64,000 nt of DNA, taken from positions 1-64,000 of the forward strand of contig NZ_BSRQ01000001.1 of NCBI RefSeq assembly GCF_030268685.1. Reading direction: 5' to 3'. This document shows positions 17,729 through 27,214 of the stretch, one piece after another. The first letter of the stretch is position 1. Each line of letters starts with the position of its first letter. Position numbers and translations under genes: made by a program. The DNA comes from Microtetraspora sp. NBRC 13810. Its GTDB lineage: Bacteria; Actinomycetota; Actinomycetes; Streptosporangiales; Streptosporangiaceae. A model generated the notes under the pieces. That model saw nothing but the letters and a program-made list of their open reading frames with translations, ran no database searches and was not told where the DNA came from.

Positions 17729-18961
17729 ATGGCCATGCCCCTGCCGATCGACGGCGAACGGCCCCAGCAACCCGCCCCGGCGCAGGTCCCCGTCCCCGCG
17801 CGGCGCCGCCGGGTGCTGATCGCGACCGACACCTACCCGCCGGATGTGAACGGCGCGGCGTACTTCACCCACCGCCTGGCCGCCGGCCTCGCCGCCAGGG
17901 ACAACGTCGTGCACGTCGTGTGCGCCTCCGACGACGGGCCGGCCAGGACCGAGCGGGTGGACGGGGTGACGGTGCACCGGATGCGGTCGGCGAGGTTGCC
18001 CGGCCAGTCGGGGATGCGGGTGTCGCTGCCCGCCAGGCTGGACCGGCTGATCTTCGGCGTGCGCCCGGACGTGGTCCACACGCAGGGGCACTTCGTGGTC
18101 GGCAGGGCCGCGATGGCCGCCGCGCGGCGGGCCCGCACGCCGGTGGTGGCCACCAACCACTTCATGCCGGACAACCTCTTCCAGTTCGCGCACATCCCGG
18201 AGCGGATGCGCGCACGGGCCGGAGAACTGGCCTGGCGGGACTTCGTCCGGATCTTCGCGCAGGCCGACCGGGTCACCACGCCGACCCCGACCGCGGCGGG
18301 CCTGCTGGCCGGCAAGGGCCTCGCCCGCGAGGTGGAGGCGGTGTCCTGCGGCATCGACCTGTCCCGGTTCCAGCCCTCGAACCGGCCCAAGGCGTGGTCG
18401 CGCAAGCTTCTCGGCCTGCCCGACCTGCCGACCGTGCTGTTCGTGGGCCGCCTGGACGAGGAGAAGCGGCTGGACGAGCTGATCCGCGCGCTGCCGTTCG
18501 TGCTCAACACGATGGACGCACAGGTGGCGCTGGCGGGCCAGGGCAGCAGGCGGGCCGAGCTGGAGCGGCTGGCCGGCCGGATCGGGGTCGGCGAGCGGGT
18601 GCGCTTCCTGGGCTTCGTGCCCGACGAGACGCTGCCGGACGTGTACGCGGCGGCGGACGTGTTCTGCATGCCGGGGGTCGCCGAGTTGCAGAGCATCGCG
18701 ACGCTGGAGGCCGCGGCGACGGGGCTGCCGGTGGTGGCGGCCGACGCGATGGCCCTGCCCCACCTGGTGCGGCCGGGGGTGAACGGCCGGCTCTACCCGC
18801 CGGGCGACGTCCGGGTCCTCGCGACGCACCTGACCGGGCTGCTGGGCTCCCCCGCCGCGCGCGCCACGATGGGCGAGGCGAGCCGGACGATCGCGGCCGG
18901 CCACGACGACCAGGCGTCGCTGGCGAGGTTCGAGGAGATCTACGCGGAGCTGGCCCGATGA
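17729..18961 (+). CDS. Glycosyltransferase family 4 (GT-B)
   Basis: 410 residues with two Rossmann domains. The N-terminal acceptor domain begins RRRVLIATDTYPPDVNGAA. The C-terminal donor domain contains FVGRLDEEKRLDELI, the conserved EAAATGLPVVAADA and a Glu-rich donor site. The fold and motifs match PimB/MshA-like mannosyl or glucosaminyl transferases. Acceptor and donor cannot be told from sequence. GGAG precedes the ATG at 17729. Confidence 0.88.
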   Translation: MAMPLPIDGERPQQPAPAQVPVPARRRRVLIATDTYPPDVNGAAYFTHRLAAGLAARDNVVHVVCASDDGPARTERVDGVTVHRMRSARLPGQSGMRVSLPARLDRLIFGVRPDVVHTQGHFVVGRAAMAAARRARTPVVATNHFMPDNLFQFAHIPERMRARAGELAWRDFVRIFAQADRVTTPTPTAAGLLAGKGLAREVEAVSCGIDLSRFQPSNRPKAWSRKLLGLPDLPTVLFVGRLDEEKRLDELIRALPFVLNTMDAQVALAGQGSRRAELERLAGRIGVGERVRFLGFVPDETLPDVYAAADVFCMPGVAELQSIATLEAAATGLPVVAADAMALPHLVRPGVNGRLYPPGDVRVLATHLTGLLGSPAARATMGEASRTIAAGHDDQASLARFEEIYAELAR

Positions 18962-19629
18962 GCTCGGTGTCGCTGCCCGGCTCCCCGGAGGCCGCCCCGC
19001 GCGACCTGGGCCGCGGGGCGGACGCCCGGATCTGGCTGTGGCCGGCGCTGGCCGGCCCGGTGCTCGCGATGCTGGCGCTGGCGTACGCGCACGTGGTGCC
19101 GGGCAGCGGGGTCAGCCCGCTGAGCGACCTGACGAGCGACTACGCCCTGCACGACGCCACCCGGGCGGCCATGCTGGTGTGCATGCTCACAGCGGCGATG
19201 AGCTGCCTGTGGATCGCCTACGGGCTCACCCGGACCGACCCCGCGGGCACCGCGGCGGCCCGGGTCGTGCTGACCCTGACGGCCCTGGCGCTGACGCTCA
19301 CCGCGATCTTCCCGACGGATGCCGCGCCCGGTGTGACCTCGCTGGACGCCCAGGTCCACCGCTGGGCCGCCGCCGTGGTCCTCACCGGCCCCGTGTGCGC
19401 CGGGTGGGCGCTGAGCCGCCGCCGGACGATGCCGCTGCGCGGCCTGGTACGCGGGACGGGCGTCACCGCCGCGCTGCTCGTGCTGGCCTTCCTCGGCGCC
19501 CACCCCGGATCCCCCTTCTCCGTGCTCCTGCACGGCCCGGCGTACTACGGGCTGCTGGAGCGGCTGCTCCTGGTCAGCGAGACGGCGCTGGTCTTCTTCA
19601 TCGCGCTGTCGGCGCGTCCCGGGCAATAA
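18958..19629 (+). CDS. DUF998 domain membrane protein
   Basis: 223 residues with about six transmembrane helices. The pattern VSPLSDLTSDYA near the first extracellular loop and IFPTD in the middle is typical of DUF998. It overlaps the preceding glycosyltransferase by 4 bp (ATGA), so the two are translationally coupled. Function unknown. Confidence 0.8.
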   Translation: MSSVSLPGSPEAAPRDLGRGADARIWLWPALAGPVLAMLALAYAHVVPGSGVSPLSDLTSDYALHDATRAAMLVCMLTAAMSCLWIAYGLTRTDPAGTAAARVVLTLTALALTLTAIFPTDAAPGVTSLDAQVHRWAAAVVLTGPVCAGWALSRRRTMPLRGLVRGTGVTAALLVLAFLGAHPGSPFSVLLHGPAYYGLLERLLLVSETALVFFIALSARPGQ

Positions 19630-19668
19630 CCAGACACGGAGATATGTCCGGGTTACACTCCTTCCTGA

Positions 19669-19688
19669 AACCTACGGTAACGTAGGTT
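19669..19688 (+). promoter_or_regulatory. Palindromic operator upstream of the acyl-ACP desaturase
   Basis: AACCTACG-GTAA-CGTAGGTT is a perfect 8-bp inverted repeat, followed at once by a second TACGGTTCCGTA palindrome (19688-19699). It lies 33-52 bp before the start. Such TACG palindromes are typical TetR-family operators controlling lipid genes. Confidence 0.65.
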
Positions 19689-19720
19689 ACGGTTCCGTAG
19701 ATCACGAAGGGGAGCATGGA

Positions 19721-20668
19721 ATGCACAAGTCCGGCATCGAGCTCAGCCAGACCCAACTCCTGCACGAGCTGGAGCCGGTGGTCGCCGGTGAACTGGACAG
19801 ACACCTCAAGGTGGCCAAAGAGTGGTTCCCGCACGAATACGTGCCCTGGAGCGAAGGGCGTACCTTCGACGGCGTGCTGGACGGGGAGGCGTGGCAGGAC
19901 AGCGACTCCCGGTTGCCCGAGGCGGCCCGCGTCTCGCTGATCGTCAACCTGCTGACCGAGGACAACCTGCCGAGCTACCACCACGAGATCGCCACCGCGT
20001 TCGGGCGTGACGGCGCCTGGGGCACCTGGGTGCACCGGTGGACCGCCGAGGAAGGCAGGCACGGCACGGCGATCCGCGACTACCTGACCGTGACCCGCGC
20101 GGTCGACCCGGTCGCCCTGGAGCGGGCCCGGATGATCCACATGGGCACCGGCTTCACCAACTCCTACGAGGGGATGCTGCACTCGCTGGCCTACGTCTCC
20201 TTCCAGGAGCTGGCCACCCGGATCGCGCACCGCAACACCGGCAAGGTCTCCGGCGACGTCGACTGCGAGCGGCTGCTCGCCAGGATCGCCGCCGACGAGA
20301 ACCTGCACATGCTCTTCTACCGCAACCTGCTCGCCGCCGCCTTCGAGGTCGCGCCCAGCCAGACCATGCGCGCGGTCACCGACGTCGTGAGCAGCTTCCA
20401 GATGCCCGGCCACAGCATCGAGGGCTTCACCCGCAAGGCCGTGATGATCGCCAACGCGGGGATCTACGACCTGCGGCTGCACCTCGACGACGTGCTGATG
20501 CCGGTGCTGCGCCAGTGGGAGGTGTTCGACATCAAGGGGCTCGACGGCGAGGGCGAGAAGGCCCGCGACGAGCTTTCGGAGTTCCTCGCCAGGCTGGAGA
20601 CCAGCGCTTCGCGCTTCGAGGAGCGCCGGGCCGCCAGGCAGGCCGCCGCCGCCGCACGTCAGGCGTAG
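19721..20668 (+). CDS. Stearoyl/acyl-ACP desaturase (diiron)
   Basis: 315 residues of the soluble plant-type acyl-ACP desaturase family (mycobacterial DesA-like). Diiron ligands are visible in two EExxH-type motifs: E80 with EEGRH at 110-114, and E163 with DENLH at 192-196. The enzyme introduces a double bond into acyl-ACP using O2 and ferredoxin. GAAGGGGAG precedes the ATG. The palindromes directly upstream suggest regulation by a fatty-acid sensing TetR repressor. The C-terminus is an Ala/Arg-rich tail. Confidence 0.92.
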   Translation: MHKSGIELSQTQLLHELEPVVAGELDRHLKVAKEWFPHEYVPWSEGRTFDGVLDGEAWQDSDSRLPEAARVSLIVNLLTEDNLPSYHHEIATAFGRDGAWGTWVHRWTAEEGRHGTAIRDYLTVTRAVDPVALERARMIHMGTGFTNSYEGMLHSLAYVSFQELATRIAHRNTGKVSGDVDCERLLARIAADENLHMLFYRNLLAAAFEVAPSQTMRAVTDVVSSFQMPGHSIEGFTRKAVMIANAGIYDLRLHLDDVLMPVLRQWEVFDIKGLDGEGEKARDELSEFLARLETSASRFEERRAARQAAAAARQA

Positions 20669-20702
20669 AATCCGCGCGAGATCCCATCCAAGGGGGATAT
20701 GC

Positions 20703-21446
20703 GTGGACAACGGAAGTGCCCTGGTCACCGGCGCCTCACGCGGGCTCGGCGCGACCATCGCCGAGCGGCTGGCCGCCGACGGCTGGCATGTGGCGGTCAA
20801 CTACGCGCACGACACCGCGGGCGCGGCGGCCGTCGTCGACCGGATCACGGCCGCCGGCGGCACCGCCCACGCGGCGCGGTTCGACGTCACCGACGAGGAG
20901 TCCGTACGGCGGGGCGTCGCCGAGATCGCCGGGCGGGCCGGTCCCGTCCGGCTCCTGGTGAACAACGCCACCGGGCCGCAGCCGCTGATCCCGGTGCAGA
21001 AACTCACCTGGGACGACCACCTCGGCCAGCTCCATTTCTTCGTCAAGGCGCCGCTGCTGCTGTTGCAGGCCGTGCTGCCCGCCATGCGCGAGGCCGGCTC
21101 CGGCCGGGTGGTCAACGTGGGCAGCGAGGTCACCGACCTGGGCAACCCCGAGATGAGCCACTATGTGTCGGCGAAGGCGGCCATGCACGGCCTGACCCGG
21201 TCCTGGGCCAGGGAGCTCGGCCCGGCCGGGATCACGGTGAACACCGTCGAGCCCGGCTGGATCCCGGTGGAGCGGCACGGCGAGGTGACCGGCGAGGACA
21301 CTGCCCCCTACCTGGACGGCGTGGCCCTCGGCCACATGGGGCTGCCCTCGGACGTGGGCGAGGCGGTCGCCTTCCTCGCCTCCCCCGGCGCCCGGTTCGT
21401 CACCGGTCAGCGACTCGCCGTCAACGGCGGCAAGACGATGACCTGA
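20703..21446 (+). CDS. Short-chain dehydrogenase/reductase (FabG-like)
   Basis: 247 residues. The cofactor motif TGASRGLG lies at residues 8-15, NNA is near residue 88, and the catalytic Ser and YxxxK are seen as NVGSEV and YVSAKAAM. The NNATGP variant and GEAVAFLASPGARFVTGQ fit 3-oxoacyl-ACP reductase-like SDRs. The GTG start follows AAGGGGG. It lies 34 bp after the desaturase and could be co-transcribed, suggesting a fatty acid role (inference). Confidence 0.88.
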   Translation: MDNGSALVTGASRGLGATIAERLAADGWHVAVNYAHDTAGAAAVVDRITAAGGTAHAARFDVTDEESVRRGVAEIAGRAGPVRLLVNNATGPQPLIPVQKLTWDDHLGQLHFFVKAPLLLLQAVLPAMREAGSGRVVNVGSEVTDLGNPEMSHYVSAKAAMHGLTRSWARELGPAGITVNTVEPGWIPVERHGEVTGEDTAPYLDGVALGHMGLPSDVGEAVAFLASPGARFVTGQRLAVNGGKTMT

Positions 21447-21488
21447 GACGCCGACCCGAGACACTGACCTGAGACGCCGAACCGAGAC
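21440..21488. repeat. 26-bp direct repeat at the SDR stop codon
   Basis: GACCTGAGACGCCGACCCG (21440) recurs at 21466 with one change. A more degenerate third copy follows to about 21515. The first copy spans the SDR stop codon TGA. Confidence 0.85.
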
Positions 21489-21556
21489 GGCCGACCCGAC
21501 ACGGCGACCTGAGCGGACCGGTGACACGGCGCGCCCGCACCGCGCATGATGCTTGT

Positions 21557-23434
21557 ATGGTCTACGCCGACGTGTTCGCCCGCAGCATCGACGATCCCGA
21601 GGGGTTCTGGGCCGAGGCCGCCAGGGCGGTCACCTGGACCAGACCCCCCTCGCGGATCCTCGACGCGGAGGCCCCTCCCTTCTACCGCTGGTTCCCCGGC
21701 TCCGAGCTCAACACCTGCTACAACGCGCTGGACCGGCATGTGGAGGCGGGCAACGGCGAGCGGCCCGCGCTGGTCTACGACAGCCCGGTCGCCGGCGTCC
21801 GGGCCACCTTCACCTACGCCCGGCTGCTCGACCTGACCGCCCGGTTCGCCGGCGTGCTGGAGTCGCTGGGCGTCGAGCGCGGCGACCGGGTCGTGATCTA
21901 CATGCCGATGGTCCCGGAGGCGGTCGTCGCCATGCTGGCGTGCGCCCGGCTGGGGGCGGTGCACTCGGTGGTGTTCGGCGGGTTCGCGCCCAAGGAACTG
22001 GCCGTGCGGATCGACGACGCCCGGCCGAAGGTCGTGGTCTCCGCCTCCTGCGGCATCGAGCCGTCCCGGGTCGTGCCGTACAAGCCGATGCTGGACGCGG
22101 CGCTGGACCTCGCCGGGCATCAGCCGTCGCGGTGCGTGGTCCTGCAGCGCGAGCAGGCGCCCGCCGAGCTGGGGCCGCGCGACCTGGACTGGGACGAGGC
22201 GATGGCGGCGGCGCGGCCGGCCGGCTGCGTGCCGGTGGCCGCCACCGACCCGCTGTACATCCTCTACACCAGCGGCACCACCGGCCGCCCCAAGGGCGTC
22301 GTGCGGGACAACGGCGGGCACGCGGTGGCGCTGCTGTGGAGCATGAAGGCGATCTACGGCGTCGAGCCCGGCGACGTCTGGTGGACCGCCTCGGACGTGG
22401 GCTGGGTCGTCGGCCACTCCTACATCGTCTACGCGCCACTGCTGCTCGGCGCCACATCGGTGCTGTACGAGGGCAAACCGGTCGGCACCCCGGACGCGGG
22501 CGCCTTCTGGCGGGTGATCTCCGAGTACGGCGTGCGGGCGCTGTTCACGGCGCCGACCGCGTTCCGGGCGATCAAGCGTGACGACCCGGATGCCGAGCTG
22601 CTGCGCAAGTACGACATCTCCTCGCTGCGTGCCCTCTTCCTCGCCGGTGAGCGGCTGGACCCGGACACCTACCACTGGGCGGCCGGGCACCTGGGCGTGC
22701 CGGTGGTGGACCACTGGTGGCAGACCGAGACCGGCTGGCCGATCGCGGCCAACCTGCGCGGCCTGGCCCCGATGCCGATCAAGCCGGGTTCGCCGAGCGT
22801 CCCGGTGCCCGGCTACGACGTGCGGGTGCTCGACGCCGCCGGGCACGACTGCCCGCCGGGCCAGGAAGGTTCGATCTGCGTCCGGCTGCCGCTGCCCCCC
22901 GGGACGCTGCCCACCCTCTGGCAGGACGACGGGCGTTACGTGAACTCGTACATGTCGGCCTTCCCGGGCTTCTACCTGACCGGTGACGGCGGGTACTTCG
23001 ACGAGGACGGCTACCTGTTCGTGATGGGCCGCACCGACGACGTGATCAACGTCGCCGGGCACCGGCTGTCCACCGGGTCCATGGAGGCGGTGCTCGCCGC
23101 GCACCCGGCGGTGGCCGAGTGCGCGGTGATCGGGGTGGCCGACGAGCTGAAGGGGCAGGTGCCGCGCGGCTTCGTGGTGCTCAAGAGCGGCGTGGACATC
23201 GACCCGGCGCTGCTCCGGGCCGAGCTGGTGCGGGCGGTCCGCGACCAGGTGGGCGCGGTCGCCGCGTTCAAGCTGGTGGATGTGGTGTCCGCGCTGCCGA
23301 AGACCCGCTCGGGCAAGATCCTGCGCAAGACCATGCGGGGCATCGTGGAGGGCGCGGACGAGCCGGTGCCCTCGACGATCGAGGACGCCTCCGTGCTGGA
23401 CGGGCTGCGCAGGACGCTGAGGGAGGCGGGCTGA
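21557..23434 (+). CDS. Propionyl/acetyl-CoA synthetase (PrpE-like)
   Basis: 625 residues of the ANL adenylating family. The N-terminal ACAS_N region is followed by the AMP-binding P-loop TSGTTGRPKG at 238-247, then WWQTETGW, and a C-terminal lid with the catalytic lysine in KTRSGKILRK. It converts propionate or acetate, ATP and CoA to the acyl-CoA. The overall pattern favours propionyl-CoA synthetase. The ATG at 21557 matches the family start (MVYADVFARS). No strong ribosome binding site is visible. It is convergent with the DUF418 gene, four bases apart. Confidence 0.88.
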   Translation: MVYADVFARSIDDPEGFWAEAARAVTWTRPPSRILDAEAPPFYRWFPGSELNTCYNALDRHVEAGNGERPALVYDSPVAGVRATFTYARLLDLTARFAGVLESLGVERGDRVVIYMPMVPEAVVAMLACARLGAVHSVVFGGFAPKELAVRIDDARPKVVVSASCGIEPSRVVPYKPMLDAALDLAGHQPSRCVVLQREQAPAELGPRDLDWDEAMAAARPAGCVPVAATDPLYILYTSGTTGRPKGVVRDNGGHAVALLWSMKAIYGVEPGDVWWTASDVGWVVGHSYIVYAPLLLGATSVLYEGKPVGTPDAGAFWRVISEYGVRALFTAPTAFRAIKRDDPDAELLRKYDISSLRALFLAGERLDPDTYHWAAGHLGVPVVDHWWQTETGWPIAANLRGLAPMPIKPGSPSVPVPGYDVRVLDAAGHDCPPGQEGSICVRLPLPPGTLPTLWQDDGRYVNSYMSAFPGFYLTGDGGYFDEDGYLFVMGRTDDVINVAGHRLSTGSMEAVLAAHPAVAECAVIGVADELKGQVPRGFVVLKSGVDIDPALLRAELVRAVRDQVGAVAAFKLVDVVSALPKTRSGKILRKTMRGIVEGADEPVPSTIEDASVLDGLRRTLREAG

Positions 23435-23438
23435 CGGG

Positions 23439-24587
23439 TCACCGGGCCGCCGTACCGGTGACCCGGTCCTCCTCGGCGGCGGCCCGGCGCTGCGGAAGCC
23501 GGTAGGCCCACTGCCAGACCAGCTCCAGCGGCCCCCGGTCGAACCGGCGCAGCCAGAGGGACGCGCCGGTCATGAACAGCGCGCAGATCCCGGCCCAGGC
23601 GCCGATCACCCACCACGGGCGCGCCGCGTCGAACCGGACGGCGAGGCCCAGCCCCCAGCCGTAGCACAGGGCCGCCGCCACCAGGTTCTGGAAGACGTAG
23701 CTGCTCAGCGCCGTGCGGCCGACGTCGCTCAGCCCCCTGCGCAGCACGCCGGGCTCGCCGCGCAGCCCGGCGACGACGGTGGTGACCAGGCCGAGCAGGC
23801 CGAGGGCGACCAGCGGGGGCAGCAGGTAGCGGTCCACCAGGAACCACCCGGGCCCGGCGAAGGAGGTGACGGCGTTGACCGGCAGGGCGACGCCGAGGCC
23901 GAGCACCATGAGCCGGTTGCGCAGTCGTGTGCCGCGTGCCGAGCTCTCGAAGACGCCGGCCCGGACCAGCCGCGAGCCGAGCAGGAAGAGCAGGACGCCC
24001 ATCGGGAGGATGAAGACCGCCTCCACCCGGTAGACCGCGATGAGCTCGATCCGGGACCGGACCTGCTCCAGCCAGGTGCCCTCGGCGTACAACGTCGAGG
24101 GCGGGCCGGTCAGGGCGGCGCCGCCGTACAGGAGGGCGAGGGTGCCGGCGGTGACCAGGGTCAGGTGCAGCGCGGCCATGGCGGCCATCCAGGCGCGGAC
24201 CACGCGGTCGCTGCGGCCGATCAGGTAGGCGACGATCACCGACGTGGCGGCGTAGCCCATGAGCACGTCGAACTCGAAGATCAGCAGGTAGTGCAGCAGG
24301 CCCTCGGCGCACAGCAGGGCGGCCCGCCACAGGTACCACCCCGGCCACCGCCGGCCCCGGCGCAGGGCGGAGCGGTACTGCAGCTCCAGGCCGACGCCGA
24401 ACAGCAGGGTGAGCAGGCCGAGGAACTTCCCGTTGGTGAGAAGACGGAGGAAGGTCTCCGCCGCCCCGGCGCCGGCGCCGAACAGGTCGGCCGGTCCGCC
24501 GGGAGCGGTGAAGATCCAGATGTTGGTGCCCAGGGTGCCCATGATCGCCACACCGCGCAGCACGTCGAGCGCTTCGATTCGCCGCAT
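23439..24587 (-). CDS. DUF418 family membrane protein (YeiB-like)
   Basis: 382 residues and about eight to ten transmembrane helices. The N-terminal motif RIEALDVLRGVAIMGTLGTN and the C-terminal DVGRTALSSYVFQN are the two hallmarks of the DUF418 family. The molecular role is unknown. A stem-loop terminator separates it from the upstream ThDP enzyme gene on the same strand. Confidence 0.9.
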   Translation of the reverse strand: MRRIEALDVLRGVAIMGTLGTNIWIFTAPGGPADLFGAGAGAAETFLRLLTNGKFLGLLTLLFGVGLELQYRSALRRGRRWPGWYLWRAALLCAEGLLHYLLIFEFDVLMGYAATSVIVAYLIGRSDRVVRAWMAAMAALHLTLVTAGTLALLYGGAALTGPPSTLYAEGTWLEQVRSRIELIAVYRVEAVFILPMGVLLFLLGSRLVRAGVFESSARGTRLRNRLMVLGLGVALPVNAVTSFAGPGWFLVDRYLLPPLVALGLLGLVTTVVAGLRGEPGVLRRGLSDVGRTALSSYVFQNLVAAALCYGWGLGLAVRFDAARPWWVIGAWAGICALFMTGASLWLRRFDRGPLELVWQWAYRLPQRRAAAEEDRVTGTAAR

Positions 24588-24599
24588 GCTTCCACGGTC

Positions 24600-24636
24600 C
24601 CGTCCCGGCGGGGGTGGCGCATCGCCGCCGGGACGG
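24600..24636 (-). terminator. Terminator after the ThDP enzyme gene
   Basis: A perfect 12-bp stem, CCGTCCCGGCGG pairing with CCGCCGGGACGG, with a 13-nt loop. It lies 60 bp beyond the stop codon and 13 bp before the next start on the same strand. Confidence 0.75.
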
Positions 24637-24695
24637 AACCGGGGGATCGGCCGAAGTGTGTACCCGGCGGATCCTAAGTCGTAGTCAGGAGGCGA

Positions 24696-26477
24696 CTATC
24701 GGCCATGCGGCAGGAACTCCTGGGCCTTGGTCTTCACCCCCTGCCGGACGATCCCCCACGCCTCCTCGTCGCCGCTGAGCAGCGCCTGCGTGGTGTCCTT
24801 GAGCTGCTCGAAGTCGGCGTGCGGCGGAATCGGCGGCACGTTCGGGTCGCAGCGCACGTCGATCACGACCGGGCGGTCCGCGGCCAGGGCACGCGTCCAC
24901 GCCGGGCCGACCTGCTCGGGTTTGTCCACCTCGATCCCCTCCAGGTCCAGCGACCTGGCGAAGCCGGCGTAGTTCACCTCCGGCAGGTCCTGCGTCTCGG
25001 GCACCCGTGGGGAGCCGCCCATCGCGCGCAGCTCCCAGGTGACCTGGTTGAGGTCGTTGTTGTGCAGGACGGCCACGACCAGCCGGGGATCGGCCCACTG
25101 CTGCCAGTACCGCCGGATGGTGATCAGCTCGGCCAGCCCGTTCATCTGCATCGCGCCGTCGCCCATCAGCGCGATCACCGGCCGGTCCGAGTGGGCGAAC
25201 TTCGCCCCGATCGCGTACGGCACGCCGGCCCCCATCGTGGCCAGCGTCCCGGACAGGGATCCGCGCATGTCGCCGCGCATCCTGATCTGCCGGGCGTACC
25301 AGTTGGCCGCGGATCCGGAGTCGCTGGTGAGGATGGCGTCGCCGGGCAGCCGGGCGGACAGCTCGTGGAAGATGAGCATCGGGTTGATCGGGTCGGCCTC
25401 GACCTTCGCCTGCATCTCCATGGTGCGCCACCAGCGCTCGACGTTCCGCTCGACGGTCTCCCGCCAGGAGCCGTGCCGCTTGCGGGTGAGCCTGGGGATC
25501 AGTTCGCGCAGGGTGAGCGCCGCGTCGCCGACCAGGTTGACCTCGGTCGGATAACGCATGCCGATCATGTGCCCGTCCAGGTCGATCTGCACGGCCCGCG
25601 CCTTGCCGAACTCGGGCAGGAACTGACTGTACGGGAAGCTGGATCCGATGATCACCAGGGTGTCGCAGTCGCGCATCATCTCGTAGCTGGGCCGGGTACC
25701 CAGCAGGCCGATCGACCCGGTCACGTAGGGCAGCTCGTCGGACAGCACGTCCTTGCCGAGCAGCGCCTTGGCGACTCCGGCGCCGGTCACGTCGGCGAGT
25801 TCGCGCACCTCGGCGGCGGCCCACCGGGCTCCCTGGCCGACCAGGAGGGCGACCCGGTCGCCGGCGTTGATCACCTCGGCGGCGCGGTCGAGCTCGCGGT
25901 CCGGGGCGCGGGTGAGCGGCGCGATGTAGCCGGGGACGCTGGAGGGGACGTTCTTGAACTCGTGCGCGGGCAGGCGGTGCTCCTCCTCCTGCACGTCCGC
26001 GGGGATGATCACCGCGGTGGGCGCCCGCCTGGCCATGGCCGTGCGCATGGCCCGGTCCAGCACGTTGGGAAGCTGCTCGGGGACGTTGACCTCCTGCACG
26101 TACTCGCCGGCGACGTCCTTGAACAGCGAGTGCAGGTCCACCTCCTGCTGGTAGCTGCCGCCCATCGCGGTGCGCGCGGTCTGCCCGACGATGGCGACGA
26201 CCGGCACGTGGTCGAGCTTGGCGTCGTAGAGCCCGTTGAGCAGGTGAATCGCGCCGGGGCCGGAGGTCGCCATGCAGACGCCCACCTTGCCGCTGAACTT
26301 CGCGTAGCCGACCGCCTCCAGCGCGCCCATCTCCTCGTGCCGAGGCTGGACCACGTAAGGCCGGTCGGTCCTGCCGATCGAGGCGATGAGGCCGTTGATC
26401 CCGTCGCCCGGGTAGCAGAACAGGTAGTCCACGTCCCACTCGCGGAGTCGTTCGAGCACATAGTCCGCGACCTTCAT
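24696..26477 (-). CDS. Thiamine diphosphate enzyme, pyruvate oxidase/dehydrogenase (PoxB-like)
   Basis: 593 residues with the three-domain ThDP plan. The N-terminal Pyr domain has the catalytic Glu in RHEEMGALEA. The central domain contains GSSFPYSQFLPE. The C-terminal PP domain has the GDGAMQMN...NND ThDP/Mg motif. Sequence character is closest to pyruvate dehydrogenase (quinone) and acetolactate synthase-like oxidases, which decarboxylate pyruvate at the membrane. The ATG of MKVADYVLER has GGGGAG six bases upstream. It follows the TetR gene (66 bp) on the same strand. Confidence 0.87.
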   Translation of the reverse strand: MKVADYVLERLREWDVDYLFCYPGDGINGLIASIGRTDRPYVVQPRHEEMGALEAVGYAKFSGKVGVCMATSGPGAIHLLNGLYDAKLDHVPVVAIVGQTARTAMGGSYQQEVDLHSLFKDVAGEYVQEVNVPEQLPNVLDRAMRTAMARRAPTAVIIPADVQEEEHRLPAHEFKNVPSSVPGYIAPLTRAPDRELDRAAEVINAGDRVALLVGQGARWAAAEVRELADVTGAGVAKALLGKDVLSDELPYVTGSIGLLGTRPSYEMMRDCDTLVIIGSSFPYSQFLPEFGKARAVQIDLDGHMIGMRYPTEVNLVGDAALTLRELIPRLTRKRHGSWRETVERNVERWWRTMEMQAKVEADPINPMLIFHELSARLPGDAILTSDSGSAANWYARQIRMRGDMRGSLSGTLATMGAGVPYAIGAKFAHSDRPVIALMGDGAMQMNGLAELITIRRYWQQWADPRLVVAVLHNNDLNQVTWELRAMGGSPRVPETQDLPEVNYAGFARSLDLEGIEVDKPEQVGPAWTRALAADRPVVIDVRCDPNVPPIPPHADFEQLKDTTQALLSGDEEAWGIVRQGVKTKAQEFLPHGR

Positions 26478-26542
26478 GTCATCTCCCCCAGACATAGGCG
26501 TCCGATCCGCGTACCCGTGGACCGGGACGCCTAACGCCGGGG

Positions 26543-27133
26543 TCACGGCCAGGCGGACATCGCGGCGGCGGCCACCGCCTCCAGCTCCGCCCTGGTCGCG
26601 CCGTCCCTGGCCTGCTGGGACAGCCCCTGCACGACGGCTCCGACGTACACCGCGAGCACCCGCGCGTCGGTGCCCTCGGGCAGCTCTCCGGTGGAGATGT
26701 CGTGCTCGATCCTGCGCTGGATGTCGCGCACGGTGGCGTTGCGCCGCTCGCGCAGGGCGCCCTCGACCTCCTCGGAGGTGCAGTTGGTCGCGGCGCTGAT
26801 CACCAGGCAGCCGCGGGGCCGGCCGGGCCGGGTGTACTCCTCGGCCGCCTCGCGCAGCATCCGCGCCACGCCGGCCCTGGTCGTCGGCTCCTGCTCCAGC
26901 GCCCGGGCGGCGAACGCGCCGAACGCGTGGCCGTAGGAGTCGACGACCTCCTCGAACAGCGCCCGCTTGTCGCCGAACGCGGCGTAGAGGCTGGGCGGGC
27001 CGATGCCCATGACCCTGGTCAGGTCGGCGACCGACGTCGCCTCGTAACCCCGCTCCCAGAAGAGCAGGGTCGCCTGTGCGAGTGCCGCCTCCCGATCGAA
27101 GGACCTGGGCCGTCCGCGTCGCCTGGACTCCAT
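26543..27133 (-). CDS. TetR/AcrR family repressor
   Basis: 196 residues. The N-terminal HTH contains TSVADLTRVMGIGPPSLYAAFGD (quoted in part: PSLYAAFGDKRALFEEVV), typical of the TetR_N domain. The C-terminal ligand domain with RPRGCLVISA fits the TetR_C_16 group. It is divergent from an SDR gene with two TAGCG-N2-CGCTA-type sites between them, so it probably represses that SDR and itself. Confidence 0.9.
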   Translation of the reverse strand: MESRRRGRPRSFDREAALAQATLLFWERGYEATSVADLTRVMGIGPPSLYAAFGDKRALFEEVVDSYGHAFGAFAARALEQEPTTRAGVARMLREAAEEYTRPGRPRGCLVISAATNCTSEEVEGALRERRNATVRDIQRRIEHDISTGELPEGTDARVLAVYVGAVVQGLSQQARDGATRAELEAVAAAAMSAWP

Positions 27134-27146
27134 GCCCGCAATTCTA

Positions 27147-27193
27147 TAGCGCCCGCTAGAAAATCTGTTACAGTCATTCCATAGCGACCACTA
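27147..27193. promoter_or_regulatory. Two TAGCG/CGCTA operators between tetR and SDR
   Basis: TAGCG-CC-CGCTA (27147-27158) is perfect and TAGCG-AC-CACTA (27182-27193) has one change. They are 35 bp apart in the 81-bp divergent promoter region. This fits operators for the adjacent TetR protein. Confidence 0.75.
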
Positions 27194-27214
27194 CAGAAAT
27201 TGAAGGGGCACGTC

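Noticed and set aside
24696-26477. ThDP enzyme as acetolactate synthase IlvB
   Set aside because: No regulatory subunit gene follows and the sequence is closer to PoxB-type oxidases, though the two are related.
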